The translations under genes were made by a program, and so were the position numbers. A stretch of DNA of 64,000 bases from Chthoniobacter flavus. GTDB lineage: Bacteria > Verrucomicrobiota > Verrucomicrobiia > Chthoniobacterales > Terrimicrobiaceae. The notes below the pieces were generated by a model, which did not search any database, was not told the DNA's origin, and worked only from the letters and a program-made list of their open reading frames with translations. The stretch lies in contig CAMCXK010000005.1 of assembly GCA_945883435.1 (NCBI GenBank), positions 1 through 64,000 on the forward strand. The letters are read 5' to 3'. This document shows positions 1 through 9,171 of the stretch, in pieces (within the stretch, counting starts at the first letter, position 1; the number at the start of each line of letters is the position of its first letter).

Positions 1-156
1 GACAACACCGGGCTGGGCGGGTCGGTTTCACTCTCGCAAGTTGGCAACAGCATTGTGCTCAACGGCTACAGTGCAGTTCCCGAGCCGACCACTTGGGCGC
101 TCCTGGCTGGTTCTGTGATCACCATCGCGCTGCTCCGTCGCCGCCGGAACCTCTAA
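1..156 (+). CDS. PEP-CTERM sorting-signal protein, C-terminal fragment
   Basis: Only the last 51 codons are in the window; the gene begins upstream. The C-terminus has the whole tripartite PEP-CTERM signal: the motif VPEPTTWALL, a hydrophobic helix, and a basic tail RRRRNL directly before the stop. Proteins of this type are exported and then processed by an exosortase at the membrane, usually for display or release with exopolysaccharide. The exosortase itself is not in this window. The function of the mature protein cannot be judged from the fragment. It lies directly upstream of, and on the same strand as, the Verru_Chthon cassette genes, so the two could be co-transcribed. The sorting signal is clear; the association with the cassette is inference. 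Confidence 0.9.
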   Translation, partial: DNTGLGGSVSLSQVGNSIVLNGYSAVPEPTTWALLAGSVITIALLRRRRNL

Positions 157-361
157 TTTCCGATTGAAGAAGCTCCCCCACAACGGAATTTTTCGCATCC
201 ACCGCCAGCCTTATCCCACCGGGAGCGCTGAGGTGGTGGATTTGGCACGTGGACAAGTCCCCGGCGCGATGATTCCAATCCGGGGTTCTAAAGCCGGCCT
301 GCGAAGGGGCCTGACGCGTCAGGCTGTTCGTTACGGGCAGAGCGACCAGGGCCCGCAGACA
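157..361. other. Spacer with imperfect hairpin before the Verru_Chthon cassette
   Basis: About 205 bases separate the PEP-CTERM gene from the likely start of the next gene. An imperfect inverted repeat (ATCCACC at 197-203 and GGTGGAT at 235-241, with CAGC/GCTG inside) could form a hairpin, but no T-run follows it, so it is not a typical terminator. The reading frame of the next gene stays open back to a TTG at 164. The encoded residues show no recognisable domain and no signal peptide, so I read this stretch as non-coding. Confidence 0.45.
309..324. promoter_or_regulatory. Perfect 16-bp palindrome (possible operator)
   Basis: The sequence GCCTGACGCGTCAGGC equals its own reverse complement. 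It lies about 38 bases upstream of the GTG start proposed for the cassette C gene. A perfect dyad of this length is the right size for a dimeric regulator's operator. It has no spacer loop, so a transcript hairpin is less likely. No second copy was noticed in the window. Function is inference. Confidence 0.3.
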
Positions 362-1414
362 GTGAGACCGACACAGGATGCCTGTATTGCAAACCGAAAA
401 ACCGTTTCCGGGTCGAGGGCAGCCTTTTCACTTTTGGAAATGCTCGTGGCGATGGCGGTGCTTCTGCTGATTGGAAGCCTGCTGGCAAGCGTGGTGGGCA
501 ACATCTCGCACCTGACCCAACACACCACCGGGAAAATCGAGGAAATGCAAACCGGCCGCTTTGCATTCGACAGAATGACCCGGATGCTCTCTCGAAGCCA
601 ACTCAACGAGTATCTGGACTACTACAACCGGGATATCCGGAAATTTATGGCCGAAACGAGCCCGACCGAAGCACGGGATTTTGTGCCGCAAGACTTTCGC
701 CGGTATTCCGACCTTCAGTTCCGGTGCGGGCCAGCCTCGGAATTGGGCCTTTCGGGCTCCCCGACGCTCTCGACACACGGCGTCTTCTTTCAAGCCCCGG
801 CCGGGTATTCGGAGACCACGCGGGCACTCCCGCAGGCTCTGAACGCAATCGGCTATTTCATCGAGTATGGCTCGGAGCAAGCCGACCTGCCGCCGTTTGT
901 CGCCGAAGACAGGGCCGCCCGCGGGGTGGCTCCGGTCTACCAGTTCCGACTGAAGGAAGTGCTTCAACCGACGGAGAAGGCGGCTTTTTACCAGCCCACA
1001 AAAAATTGGATCGCCGAAGCCGCCGGCAGTCCCGGCAATGTGCACACGCTGGCGAGGGATGTGATTGCTTTAATCCTGTTGCCAAAAGAGGGCGCAAATG
1101 CTGAGGCTACAAGTCTTTCAAGCGATTACCGCTACAACTCCCGCATATCCAATGCGACCCCTCAGCCCATTCAGCAACACCGTCTGCCTCCCGTGCTTCA
1201 AGTGGCCATGGTGGTGTTGAATCGAAAGTCCGCCGCCCGGGTCTGTCTGGATTCCAATGCGCCCAAGCTTATCGAAGGCCCCAACGGAGAGGAGTTGTTC
1301 ACAAAGCCGGAACGTTTCTCCGAGGACCTTCAAGCCCTGGGAAAATCCCTGAGTCAAAAACGATTGAGCTACCGCATCTTCAACACCGAGATACCTTTGA
1401 ATTCGAGCCTCTGA
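362..1414 (+). CDS. Verru_Chthon cassette protein C-like, prepilin-type protein
   Basis: The diagnostic part is a prepilin-type N-terminus: a short basic leader, then AFSLLEMLVAM and a hydrophobic helix of about 20 residues, with the conserved Glu at position 5 of the mature chain. The residue before the Phe is Ala, not the usual Gly. The soluble part (about 300 residues) has no catalytic motif. Size, pilin-like head and position directly before the giant A protein match the family Verru_Chthon cassette protein C, whose molecular role is unknown. The start is uncertain: GTG 362 gives a leader of about 21 residues, ATG 269 or TTG 164 would give much longer ones, and none has a good ribosome site. 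It ends 7 bases before the next gene, so they are probably one operon. Confidence 0.7.
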   Translation: MRPTQDACIANRKTVSGSRAAFSLLEMLVAMAVLLLIGSLLASVVGNISHLTQHTTGKIEEMQTGRFAFDRMTRMLSRSQLNEYLDYYNRDIRKFMAETSPTEARDFVPQDFRRYSDLQFRCGPASELGLSGSPTLSTHGVFFQAPAGYSETTRALPQALNAIGYFIEYGSEQADLPPFVAEDRAARGVAPVYQFRLKEVLQPTEKAAFYQPTKNWIAEAAGSPGNVHTLARDVIALILLPKEGANAEATSLSSDYRYNSRISNATPQPIQQHRLPPVLQVAMVVLNRKSAARVCLDSNAPKLIEGPNGEELFTKPERFSEDLQALGKSLSQKRLSYRIFNTEIPLNSSL

Positions 1415-1421
1415 ATCTTGC

Positions 1422-4400
1422 ATGAAACCAAAAAGATGGCCTCCATTCCCCGTCCGCCGCCAAGCTGGCATCGCCTTGATGCTGGTTCTTTTTGCCATCA
1501 TTGTCACGACAGCGCTTGTCCTGGCCTTCTTTTCCAGCATCCAGTCCCAAGTCACGTCCTCGGCCATCTACTCGGGAGCCATCGAGTCCTCGGCATTATC
1601 GGATTCGGCGATTCAGCTGGTCATTGGCCAAATCCGCGACGCCACGAACCACGGGAACGGCACACGTTCATGGGCTTCGCAACCCGGCTTGATCCGCACT
1701 TACAACACCTCCGGAAACGAGGCGGGCAGCTACAAACTCTATTCCGCTTCCGCCATGCGACCGGCTGGACCATTCAACCCGGTGACCGCACTGGCCGATG
1801 AAATCCCTGCCGATTGGGCCGCCCGCCCCGGAGAGTTTGTGGATCTGAACACCCCGATGCAGCGCGCCGATGGAAGCTACGCGTTTCCAATTCTCGACCC
1901 GCTGGATCTGACCTCCGCGGGAAATTCCACCGAAGTGGAGGGCTTCGGAGTCACCAATCTGAACTTTATCTCCAGCTCCAATGGTGCCGGGAATTCAACC
2001 CACACCGAGATCAAGATGCCAGTGCGGTGGCTTTATGTTTTGCAGAATGGCGCGATGGCCCCCCTGCTGGAGGGAAAAGTCGCTGGAGCCTCTCCCTCGA
2101 ATCCCATCATCGGCAGGGTCGCCTTTTGGACCGACGATGAAACTTGCAAGCTGAATATCAATACCGCCTCGCACGGGATTTTTCATGGGAAACCGTATGC
2201 CGATACCGGCAGCACGACTGGCACGCCTGCAAATTACACCGAGCGCAGGCTGGGCTGGGCGCTTCCGGTTGCCAATGAGTTTTCCAGATTCCCTGGGCAC
2301 TTGGCGATGACCTCGCTTAGTCCAGTGCTCAAGAGCCTCTGGAATGCCGATGTTTACGATTTCAGCGGAGCCAGTTACTTGGCCCTTGTCGACCCCTATT
2401 ACCAATATGTCTCACCCAAGACTGGCTCCGGAGGCAGCAAGGGGGCTTCGGTTCGGACCACCGGCGCTTCCCCATTCAAGCCTCCGAGCGTCACAAGCAG
2501 CACCAAACGGCTTTATGCCACGCCGGACGAGTTGGCTTTTGGTCCTGACCGCTCAATAAACGGAGCCGGATTGCTGACTCCGGACTTCGTCTCCGGGCGG
2601 CGTTTCTTCCTCACCTCCTCCAGTCGGGCCCCCGAGGTCACGCTGTTTGGCACGCCGCGCATTTCTCTTTGGCCCTTGCAACGGGACCCGGACCCGGTCC
2701 TGGGACTACGAACCCGCAATACCAAGGACCGCCTGCTTGCAGCGTGTTCGACCATCAATGGGAAGCCGTTCTATTTCGAGCGAGGAACTGTGACTGCCGC
2801 CGCTGCCTCTCCTGCCGCTTCCGAGGACCTGGACTTTAGTCTTTCCACTTGGGGGGCGAACAAGCTTCCCGACGCATTCGACCCGGAAAGCCATCTTGCC
2901 GAAGGGACGCGCAATGCAAGCCTCTACGCTTATTTGCAAAATATCACAAGTCGTGGCGTGCCCGGATATGCGGGGAGCTTCGCTGCCAAATACGGCACCA
3001 CCAACCGCGACCAGTTGCTCACCCAAATGGTTGATTTCATGCGCAGCAACATCAATATCCAGTCGGCCAACGGCATGGATTTTGTTTACCGCTACGTGGC
3101 TGATGCCCCCGCTTACGGAAATGCGAGCGATGGTGGAGCTCTTAGGAATCAGGTCACCCCCCTCCGCCCCGCGAGCGGTCCTGCCGCAGGCACCAAAGGC
3201 TTGGGCTGCTTCTCCAATCTGAGCGGGGTAACGATGGTTTTCCTGATCAACAGCGCCACGGTTACCGGGAATGGGACCTCCCGGACGGTCACCCCCACTG
3301 GGATGCGTTGCTTTTTGATGTTCGATTCCAACAACCCACTCGCATCGGCTTTGGGGGTGAACTGGTCCGGCCGTTTGCGCGTGAAGGGATTGGAATCTCT
3401 CAGTGTCACTCCACAAACGGGCAGCTTGACCCAACTTTACCCAAGCGCACCGGCGAACGGGATCGAAGCCTGTCTTTATTTTTCGCGCGCAGGAACATCC
3501 AACGTGAATGGGCCAGACTGGTTGGGCGCCCAATTCAGCAATTTGCGGGGCAATTCACTTCCCAATCCTGGACCCAACCCATACCGGTTGATCGGAACAA
3601 ATCCGCTCCGTGACTTTACCTTATGTTCCACAAACATCCCTTTGCCCGCCGGGGCAGGCTCGAGCTTTAGTTTTTCCGGCGGAAACTTGACCGTGGAAGT
3701 GTATTCCTCCCTGGCGCCCCAACGCCCGGGCCAGGACAAGCTGGTTCAGTCCGTGAACATCCCACTCCCCAGCGGCACATGGCCAATGCCCAGACCGGTT
3801 CTCATCCCGGTTCCCGCAGGGGGTTCCGATGCCAGACTAAACAGTTTTAACGAGCGGGCCAACCGACGCGATAGCAACAGCGGGGCAGGCGGCATAGGAG
3901 GCTGGAACAAAGCTCCTTATTGGGATGAGGATCCTGCTTTTTTCGATACTCCAAACCAGGTGACGCCTTATGTCGGCTACATGGCTTACGCCGGAGCGGA
4001 TGTGATTAAGTCCGTGGCTCTGGATCCAGACACCGCGACCGCTGATTACCGTCTGCTGGCTTCCCAGCGGGAGGTCCCTGGCAGCGCTTTTTCCGGTTTG
4101 CCGACAGGATCTTCGTCTTACAGCGGATACACGGAGAGCACCCGCAGCAGTTATGCATTTTGGGATAAATCGTCCTGCAATACCGACAAGGGGTCTGTGA
4201 ACGCGAGCAAAACCATTTTGATTCCTGGCACTCAGTTTGCCCAATCCAACGGAACGTTTTCAGCTGTCATTCCACTCACCTTCGACCAGAAGAGCCCGGT
4301 AGGAGCCCGTCTTTTAGGCGGCGACATCTTGGGCGACTGGGATACTGCATCCGGCAACTTTAGCGATAATAGCCTCGGGGGGCGCTTTGATCGCGGTCTC

Positions 4401-5345
4401 ACAAATCAAAACTACGGCGGTTACTTTGGTGCCATTGCCTCTGGCAACGATCCCGGCGTTTCCATGTCCACGGAGGGTTACTCTCCCAACCGTGAAATTT
4501 CCTCCGCCGTGAGTTTCGGAGGTCTTCTCACCCACTCGGCTCTCAACCCGCGTCCATGGGAGACGCTCCTCTTTTGCGCCAATCCGGCAGCCGGTTCGGC
4601 GCACCCGGGATTTGCCTCTCCCCCGGACCATCTGTGGCTGGATCTTTTCACCATGCCTGTGGTGGAGCCTTATGCCATCAGCCTCCCCTTTTCCACCGCA
4701 GGCAAAGTGAACATGAATTACCAAATCGCCCCGTTCACTTACATCCAACGCTCGACGGCCCTCCGCGGGGCATTGAAAAGCACATGGCTTACCGCAATCG
4801 GAACCGGGGAGTCCGCTGCGGGACGCTACAAAAAGAACAGCAATGCCATCTACCGCTACGCCATCAACCCGGATGTCACTCTGGAGGGATTTGATCAGAA
4901 ATTCCAGAACGGCGAGATTTTCCGCTCCGCCACCGAGATTTGTTCCATGTTCCTTGCACCGAAAGGCCCGCTCCCCGGAACTGGAGGGCCCACAAGTTAC
5001 TCCAGCATTGCCTCTTGGTGGAACAATTATGCCCAGACCGCAGACAATGTCCGCGAGGATCCCTACGGGCATCTTTATCCACGACTGACCACGCAGTCGA
5101 ACAGCTACACCGTTCATTACCGTGCGCAGGCGCTCAAGATTCCACCATCCATCAATTACAACGTGATCGATCCGGCGAAGCTTTTAGTCACATCGGAATC
5201 GCGCGGTTCCACCTTGATCGAGCGCTATGTGGACGCTTCGGACCCCCGGATGCAGGAAGACGGGTTTGATCCGGCGACGAATTTTGCAACCGTGGACAAA
5301 TATTACAAATTCCGGATCGTTAACAACGTTGCATTTGCTCCATGA
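1422..5345 (+). CDS. Verru_Chthon cassette protein A
   Basis: A 1307-residue protein. It starts with a basic stretch and a PilX-like hydrophobic segment (about residues 12-36, beginning QAGIALMLVLF), followed by a helical stretch of the type seen after pilin heads. The rest is a long soluble region rich in Ser, Gly, Asn and Pro with no enzyme motif that I recognise. Length, N-terminus and cassette position fit the large A protein that defines Verru_Chthon cassettes. By analogy with pseudopilin systems it would sit in the inner membrane, with its bulk outside, perhaps as a tip or adhesin subunit built on the small pilin-like partners; that is inference. Its stop overlaps the start of the D gene (ATGA), which implies coupled translation. 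No cassette B protein is found between C and A or after D. Confidence 0.8.
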   Translation: MKPKRWPPFPVRRQAGIALMLVLFAIIVTTALVLAFFSSIQSQVTSSAIYSGAIESSALSDSAIQLVIGQIRDATNHGNGTRSWASQPGLIRTYNTSGNEAGSYKLYSASAMRPAGPFNPVTALADEIPADWAARPGEFVDLNTPMQRADGSYAFPILDPLDLTSAGNSTEVEGFGVTNLNFISSSNGAGNSTHTEIKMPVRWLYVLQNGAMAPLLEGKVAGASPSNPIIGRVAFWTDDETCKLNINTASHGIFHGKPYADTGSTTGTPANYTERRLGWALPVANEFSRFPGHLAMTSLSPVLKSLWNADVYDFSGASYLALVDPYYQYVSPKTGSGGSKGASVRTTGASPFKPPSVTSSTKRLYATPDELAFGPDRSINGAGLLTPDFVSGRRFFLTSSSRAPEVTLFGTPRISLWPLQRDPDPVLGLRTRNTKDRLLAACSTINGKPFYFERGTVTAAAASPAASEDLDFSLSTWGANKLPDAFDPESHLAEGTRNASLYAYLQNITSRGVPGYAGSFAAKYGTTNRDQLLTQMVDFMRSNINIQSANGMDFVYRYVADAPAYGNASDGGALRNQVTPLRPASGPAAGTKGLGCFSNLSGVTMVFLINSATVTGNGTSRTVTPTGMRCFLMFDSNNPLASALGVNWSGRLRVKGLESLSVTPQTGSLTQLYPSAPANGIEACLYFSRAGTSNVNGPDWLGAQFSNLRGNSLPNPGPNPYRLIGTNPLRDFTLCSTNIPLPAGAGSSFSFSGGNLTVEVYSSLAPQRPGQDKLVQSVNIPLPSGTWPMPRPVLIPVPAGGSDARLNSFNERANRRDSNSGAGGIGGWNKAPYWDEDPAFFDTPNQVTPYVGYMAYAGADVIKSVALDPDTATADYRLLASQREVPGSAFSGLPTGSSSYSGYTESTRSSYAFWDKSSCNTDKGSVNASKTILIPGTQFAQSNGTFSAVIPLTFDQKSPVGARLLGGDILGDWDTASGNFSDNSLGGRFDRGLTNQNYGGYFGAIASGNDPGVSMSTEGYSPNREISSAVSFGGLLTHSALNPRPWETLLFCANPAAGSAHPGFASPPDHLWLDLFTMPVVEPYAISLPFSTAGKVNMNYQIAPFTYIQRSTALRGALKSTWLTAIGTGESAAGRYKKNSNAIYRYAINPDVTLEGFDQKFQNGEIFRSATEICSMFLAPKGPLPGTGGPTSYSSIASWWNNYAQTADNVREDPYGHLYPRLTTQSNSYTVHYRAQALKIPPSINYNVIDPAKLLVTSESRGSTLIERYVDASDPRMQEDGFDPATNFATVDKYYKFRIVNNVAFAP

Positions 5346-5941
5346 GTCACTTGCAAAATAGAATCAGCAAAGCATTCAGCCTGTTGGAACTTCTCGCCGT
5401 CGTCGCCATCGTGGCGATCATGGCCGTGCTGACGATGCCCGCGCTCCGTTCGATCTCTCGAGCGCAGGATATGACCCGGGCCGGCACCATTCTTGTGGAG
5501 CAAATCGAGAAGGCGCAACAGCTGGCCACATCGAGGGCCCGGCCCTCGGAGATTCGATTTTACCATTTCCAGCTGCCCGGCCAACCCGACGCACAATACC
5601 GGGCGATTCAGGTCTTTTCTTTCGATGAACGTGGCGAAATGGCATCCCCCGCCTTCCCGTCTGTGATGTTGCCGGGTGGAGTTGCCTTGCATCCACTGGA
5701 TAAATTTTCTCCGATTCTTTCGCAAGCCCCCCGTTCGGGCATGTCGACATTGCCCGGCGGAACGTCCTGCAGCTACAAAGCCTTTCAGTTCCGGCCTGGT
5801 GGTTCGCCCGACCTGCCTGCCAACGCCTCCTTTGTCACGGCTGTCTTGGAATCCGACATTCCATCGGGTCGCACCCCGACAAACTACTCCTGCGTGAAGG
5901 TCGAGCCCGGCACCGGTCGGCCGCTGCTTTACCGGCCATGA
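5342..5941 (+). CDS. Verru_Chthon cassette protein D, pseudopilin-like
   Basis: This is a 199-residue protein. It begins with a leader of about 11 residues and a class III prepilin motif: AFSLLELLAVVAIVAIMAV, the standard methylation-site head with Glu at mature position 5. The residue before the Phe is Ala, as in the C protein of this cassette. The soluble domain resembles type II secretion GspH-like minor pseudopilins in size, but no catalytic motif is present. The start codon overlaps the stop of the A gene by 4 bases. A prepilin peptidase elsewhere in the genome would be needed to process it. Assignment to cassette protein D rests on size, N-terminus and gene order. Confidence 0.78.
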   Translation: MSHLQNRISKAFSLLELLAVVAIVAIMAVLTMPALRSISRAQDMTRAGTILVEQIEKAQQLATSRARPSEIRFYHFQLPGQPDAQYRAIQVFSFDERGEMASPAFPSVMLPGGVALHPLDKFSPILSQAPRSGMSTLPGGTSCSYKAFQFRPGGSPDLPANASFVTAVLESDIPSGRTPTNYSCVKVEPGTGRPLLYRP

Positions 5942-5997
5942 AGAACATACTATGCAAAGTCTTAAAAAATTTGTCACCTGAGTTTTGAATAAATTTT

Positions 5998-8900
5998 ATG
6001 AAACATAAAACATCGGATTTTTTTGCCGATATCGCGACATCCCTACCGGGAAAACAACGTCAGCACCTTCAAGCACCCAGCCCGGCGGCCGTGCCCGACT
6101 TGGAGCTGCCCTTGGCGGGCGCAACGGTCTCGAACAGAGTCCCGGCACCCCGTATTACCACGTTTGAGGAAATGCAGGCGGCCCTTGCCGAACTGCGCGA
6201 GAAGCACCACCCATTTCTCCAGAATCTTGCGCCCGAACTTCCCTCAACCCGGGACCGACTCGAGTTCAAGACCTTTTCCTGGCGCATCGAACAGCCGGAA
6301 GACCGTCAAAATTTTGCCACCGTCTTGCAAGGGGCCGGGCTGTGGCAAACGGTTGAAATCCCCCACTACGGGCCGCCTTTGGGCCAAGCGGCGACGCTTT
6401 ATCGATGCGAGTTTGAACTCCCCTCTTGGGCAGCAAGGCACGAAGCGTTCGGCCTGTGCTTCGGAGGAGTGGACTACCGCTGTCAAATTTATGTCAATAG
6501 CCTCTGCATCGGCACGCATGAAGGGTTCTTCGAGGAATTCCGACTCGACTGCACAGCTGCCTTGAAACCCGGAAAAAATGTTCTTCTGGTGCGTGTTGAA
6601 AATGATTTCACCATGTTGGGGGAAAATATCGGCCCCTTAAAGTCCGACGGAGACAAGATTTACGCCGCGACTGGCCTTGGCTACGACGAACCGGAACTCG
6701 GGTGGCACCATTGCCCGGCCGGGATGGGAATCTGGAATACCGTCGCCATCGAAGGCACCTCGCGTCTCTACATCGACGATCTTTGGGTCCGGCCATTGCC
6801 GGAGACCCACGAGATCGAAATCCACGCGGAAGTGGAAAGCCACAGTCAAAATTTTGAGGAGGAGGTCCTCCTTGATCTCTCCATCTTTGGTCAAAACTTT
6901 CAGGCCGTCGCCCTTCGCAACCATATCCACCGGGGTGAAGCTCCGTTCGTCCGCGGGTTCGGCGATTTGGCACACGGCTTTGATGAGGTGTTTCCAGAGA
7001 TTCTGGGCTCCGGGCGCAACTATATCCGCCTCCGCGTTTCATTGCCTGACGCGCGCCTCTGGAGCCCGGATCAACCGTGGTTGTATCAGTTGCAAGCCTG
7101 CTTGCGCGAGCCCAAGGGAAAGTTCCACCTCAATGGCCAGGAGATCCGCCTGCGCGGGGCCAATACCATGGGAAACTTCGAGCGCTGCATTATGCGGGGC
7201 GATCTCGAGGGCCTGTGCGATCAGATTCTTTTGGCCAAGCTGACCAATATGAATTTTCTGCGCATGACCCAGCGGCCAGTGCATCGGGAGTTTTATGAAT
7301 TCTGCGACCGACTGGGACTGATGGTGCAAACGGACCTTCCGTTGTTCAGCACGATTCGGCGCAGCCAGTTTGCGGAAGTGGCGCGCCAAGCCGGCTGCAT
7401 GGAACGTCATGTTCGCCGCCACTGCTCCAATATCCTTGTCTCCTTCATTAACGAGCCTCGACCAGCCGCTGGAAGCAAACCGCACCGCTTTGTCCACCGC
7501 GATGAAATGGAAAGCCTTTTCGAAATGGCCGCCCGTCAGGTTCGGTTTCACAACCCGGACAGGGTCGTCAAATACGTGGATGGGGACTATGACCCGCCGG
7601 CACCGGTCGGGCTGCCGGACAACCATGTCTACTGCGGCTGGTATATCGGTCATGGAATCGACTTGGGAGCGCTGCATCAAGGACGCTGGCTCCCGGTCAA
7701 GCCCGGGTGGCACTGCGGATGTGGAGAATTTGGCGCCGAGGGTCTCGATTCCTACGCCGTTATGGCTTCGGAATATCCCGCCCGCTGGAAGCCCCTCTCG
7801 CCGGACGCTCCTTGGAATCCAGGCGTGATTGCGATGTCGCAAACCTGGAAGTTTCACCGCCTCTGGTATGAACCCGCCTCCACCGCGCAAGGTTGGATCG
7901 AGGCAAGCCAGGATTTTCAGGAATGGATCATTGGCATGATGACAAGATCGTTCCGTAGGATGCCATGCTTGAATTCATTCGCTGTGCATCTCTTTATCGA
8001 CGCCTGGCCAGCCGGGTGGATGAAAGCCATCATGGACTCGCATTGCATCCCTAAAAAAGCATGGTTTGCCTACAGGGACGCCCTCGCTCCGCTGGCGGTC
8101 TCGCTCCGCTGCGACCGAACACATGTGTGGGCGGGCGAGCGCGTCGCTGTGGAAGTGTGGGTCTGCAACGACCATCCCGAGGCCCGATCCGGATTGACCG
8201 TCCACTACGAACTTTTGGTGAATGGAACGATCTTAACCGCGGGGAAATATCCAGCCGAGGCTCCTGCCTGCGCACCCGTGTGCCTCGGGCTCATCCCACT
8301 CCAGATTCCCGAGGTCGGTTCACGATCACGTCTGGAACTTGGCATCACTCTTGAGGATGCCTCAGGTCGCCCGGTGCACTCGCACGAGTTGGCATTTGAG
8401 GCCTTTCCGATTCCGACTCCAGCCACCCAGCAAGTGTGGACTCCACAGGCCAATCCGGCGACGCAGCAGTTCTTGAAAAGGTTGGCGTTGGCTACAGTGG
8501 ATTTGCTTTCCGATTCCGACACGCTGCTGCTGACGAACATCAGCGATCTTGAAGAGAATCGGGAACAGATCGAATCGGCCGTGCGGAAGGGGGCCACAGC
8601 CGTGCTCCTCAATCTGCCTCCGGGGGAACACCGCTTGGGCCATGCGGAACTGTGTGTCCGGGAAGCCGGGATGGGGCCAAGGCATTTCGTGTCCCGCGCA
8701 ACGGGACATTCCTTGGTGGAAGGATTTCACCCCAATGATTTTCGGTTCTGGTTTCACGAATCCGCCCAGCGGGTCGCGCCGATTCTGACAACCGTCCTCG
8801 ATGCCGCAGGATGGACCCCCATCTTGCTGACTGGAGACGGTGGGTGGACCAAAGATTGGGAGTATTATCCGGCTGCCGCTGAAATCCGCGATGGCCAAGG

Positions 8901-9060
8901 GCTCTGGCGAGTCTGCCAACTTCCGCTGAGCGAGTGCATCCGCCACAATCCAACAGCTCGGATTTTCGCACAGCGACTCTTCCGCCATAAAACGCGAAAG
9001 CCCATTCAAACACATCCAATTCCATCAGATCATGTTGTGAAGGAAGTTCTGGTATCATGA
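5998..9060 (+). CDS. Glycoside hydrolase family 2 protein
   Basis: The 1020-residue product has GH2 architecture: an N-terminal jelly-roll sugar-binding domain (about residues 85-255, with LFYRCEF-like and GTHEGFFEEF segments), an immunoglobulin-like domain, the linker-to-barrel motif FHLNGQEIRLRGAN, a TIM barrel, and a C-terminal beta region. In the barrel SFINEP places the general acid/base at Glu486 after Asn485, and GEFGAEG gives Glu577 as the likely nucleophile. GH2 enzymes remove beta-galactosyl, beta-glucuronyl, beta-mannosyl or related residues by a retaining mechanism; the substrate cannot be read here. No signal peptide is seen, so it probably acts on oligosaccharides taken up into the cell. 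The next gene encodes another glycosidase on the same strand. Its C-terminal 150 residues are unusual for the family and may be an extra domain. Confidence 0.8.
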   Translation: MKHKTSDFFADIATSLPGKQRQHLQAPSPAAVPDLELPLAGATVSNRVPAPRITTFEEMQAALAELREKHHPFLQNLAPELPSTRDRLEFKTFSWRIEQPEDRQNFATVLQGAGLWQTVEIPHYGPPLGQAATLYRCEFELPSWAARHEAFGLCFGGVDYRCQIYVNSLCIGTHEGFFEEFRLDCTAALKPGKNVLLVRVENDFTMLGENIGPLKSDGDKIYAATGLGYDEPELGWHHCPAGMGIWNTVAIEGTSRLYIDDLWVRPLPETHEIEIHAEVESHSQNFEEEVLLDLSIFGQNFQAVALRNHIHRGEAPFVRGFGDLAHGFDEVFPEILGSGRNYIRLRVSLPDARLWSPDQPWLYQLQACLREPKGKFHLNGQEIRLRGANTMGNFERCIMRGDLEGLCDQILLAKLTNMNFLRMTQRPVHREFYEFCDRLGLMVQTDLPLFSTIRRSQFAEVARQAGCMERHVRRHCSNILVSFINEPRPAAGSKPHRFVHRDEMESLFEMAARQVRFHNPDRVVKYVDGDYDPPAPVGLPDNHVYCGWYIGHGIDLGALHQGRWLPVKPGWHCGCGEFGAEGLDSYAVMASEYPARWKPLSPDAPWNPGVIAMSQTWKFHRLWYEPASTAQGWIEASQDFQEWIIGMMTRSFRRMPCLNSFAVHLFIDAWPAGWMKAIMDSHCIPKKAWFAYRDALAPLAVSLRCDRTHVWAGERVAVEVWVCNDHPEARSGLTVHYELLVNGTILTAGKYPAEAPACAPVCLGLIPLQIPEVGSRSRLELGITLEDASGRPVHSHELAFEAFPIPTPATQQVWTPQANPATQQFLKRLALATVDLLSDSDTLLLTNISDLEENREQIESAVRKGATAVLLNLPPGEHRLGHAELCVREAGMGPRHFVSRATGHSLVEGFHPNDFRFWFHESAQRVAPILTTVLDAAGWTPILLTGDGGWTKDWEYYPAAAEIRDGQGLWRVCQLPLSECIRHNPTARIFAQRLFRHKTRKPIQTHPIPSDHVVKEVLVS

Positions 9061-9151
9061 GTCGGGAGATCATACCCTCGTCTCCAAGATTGTTGATTTG
9101 CAAAGGCGCTCGCGCAGGCCAGTTATTCAGATTTTGGAATTAAGACGCATA

Positions 9152-9157
9152 TATAAT
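9152..9157 (+). promoter_or_regulatory. Perfect -10 hexamer before the propeller glycosidase
   Basis: TATAAT lies 15 bases before the ATG at 9172, in an AT-rich patch within otherwise GC-rich sequence. No convincing -35 hexamer occurs 16-18 bases upstream. If used, transcription would begin near 9164, leaving a leader of about 8 bases with no Shine-Dalgarno sequence. This is a motif match only. Confidence 0.35.
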
Positions 9158-9171
9158 CTTTTGACAATATT

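Noticed and set aside
4314-5117. Long minus-strand ORF inside the cassette A gene
   Set aside because: A shadow frame of a 1307-codon gene whose N-terminus and neighbours are supported; no recognisable domain.
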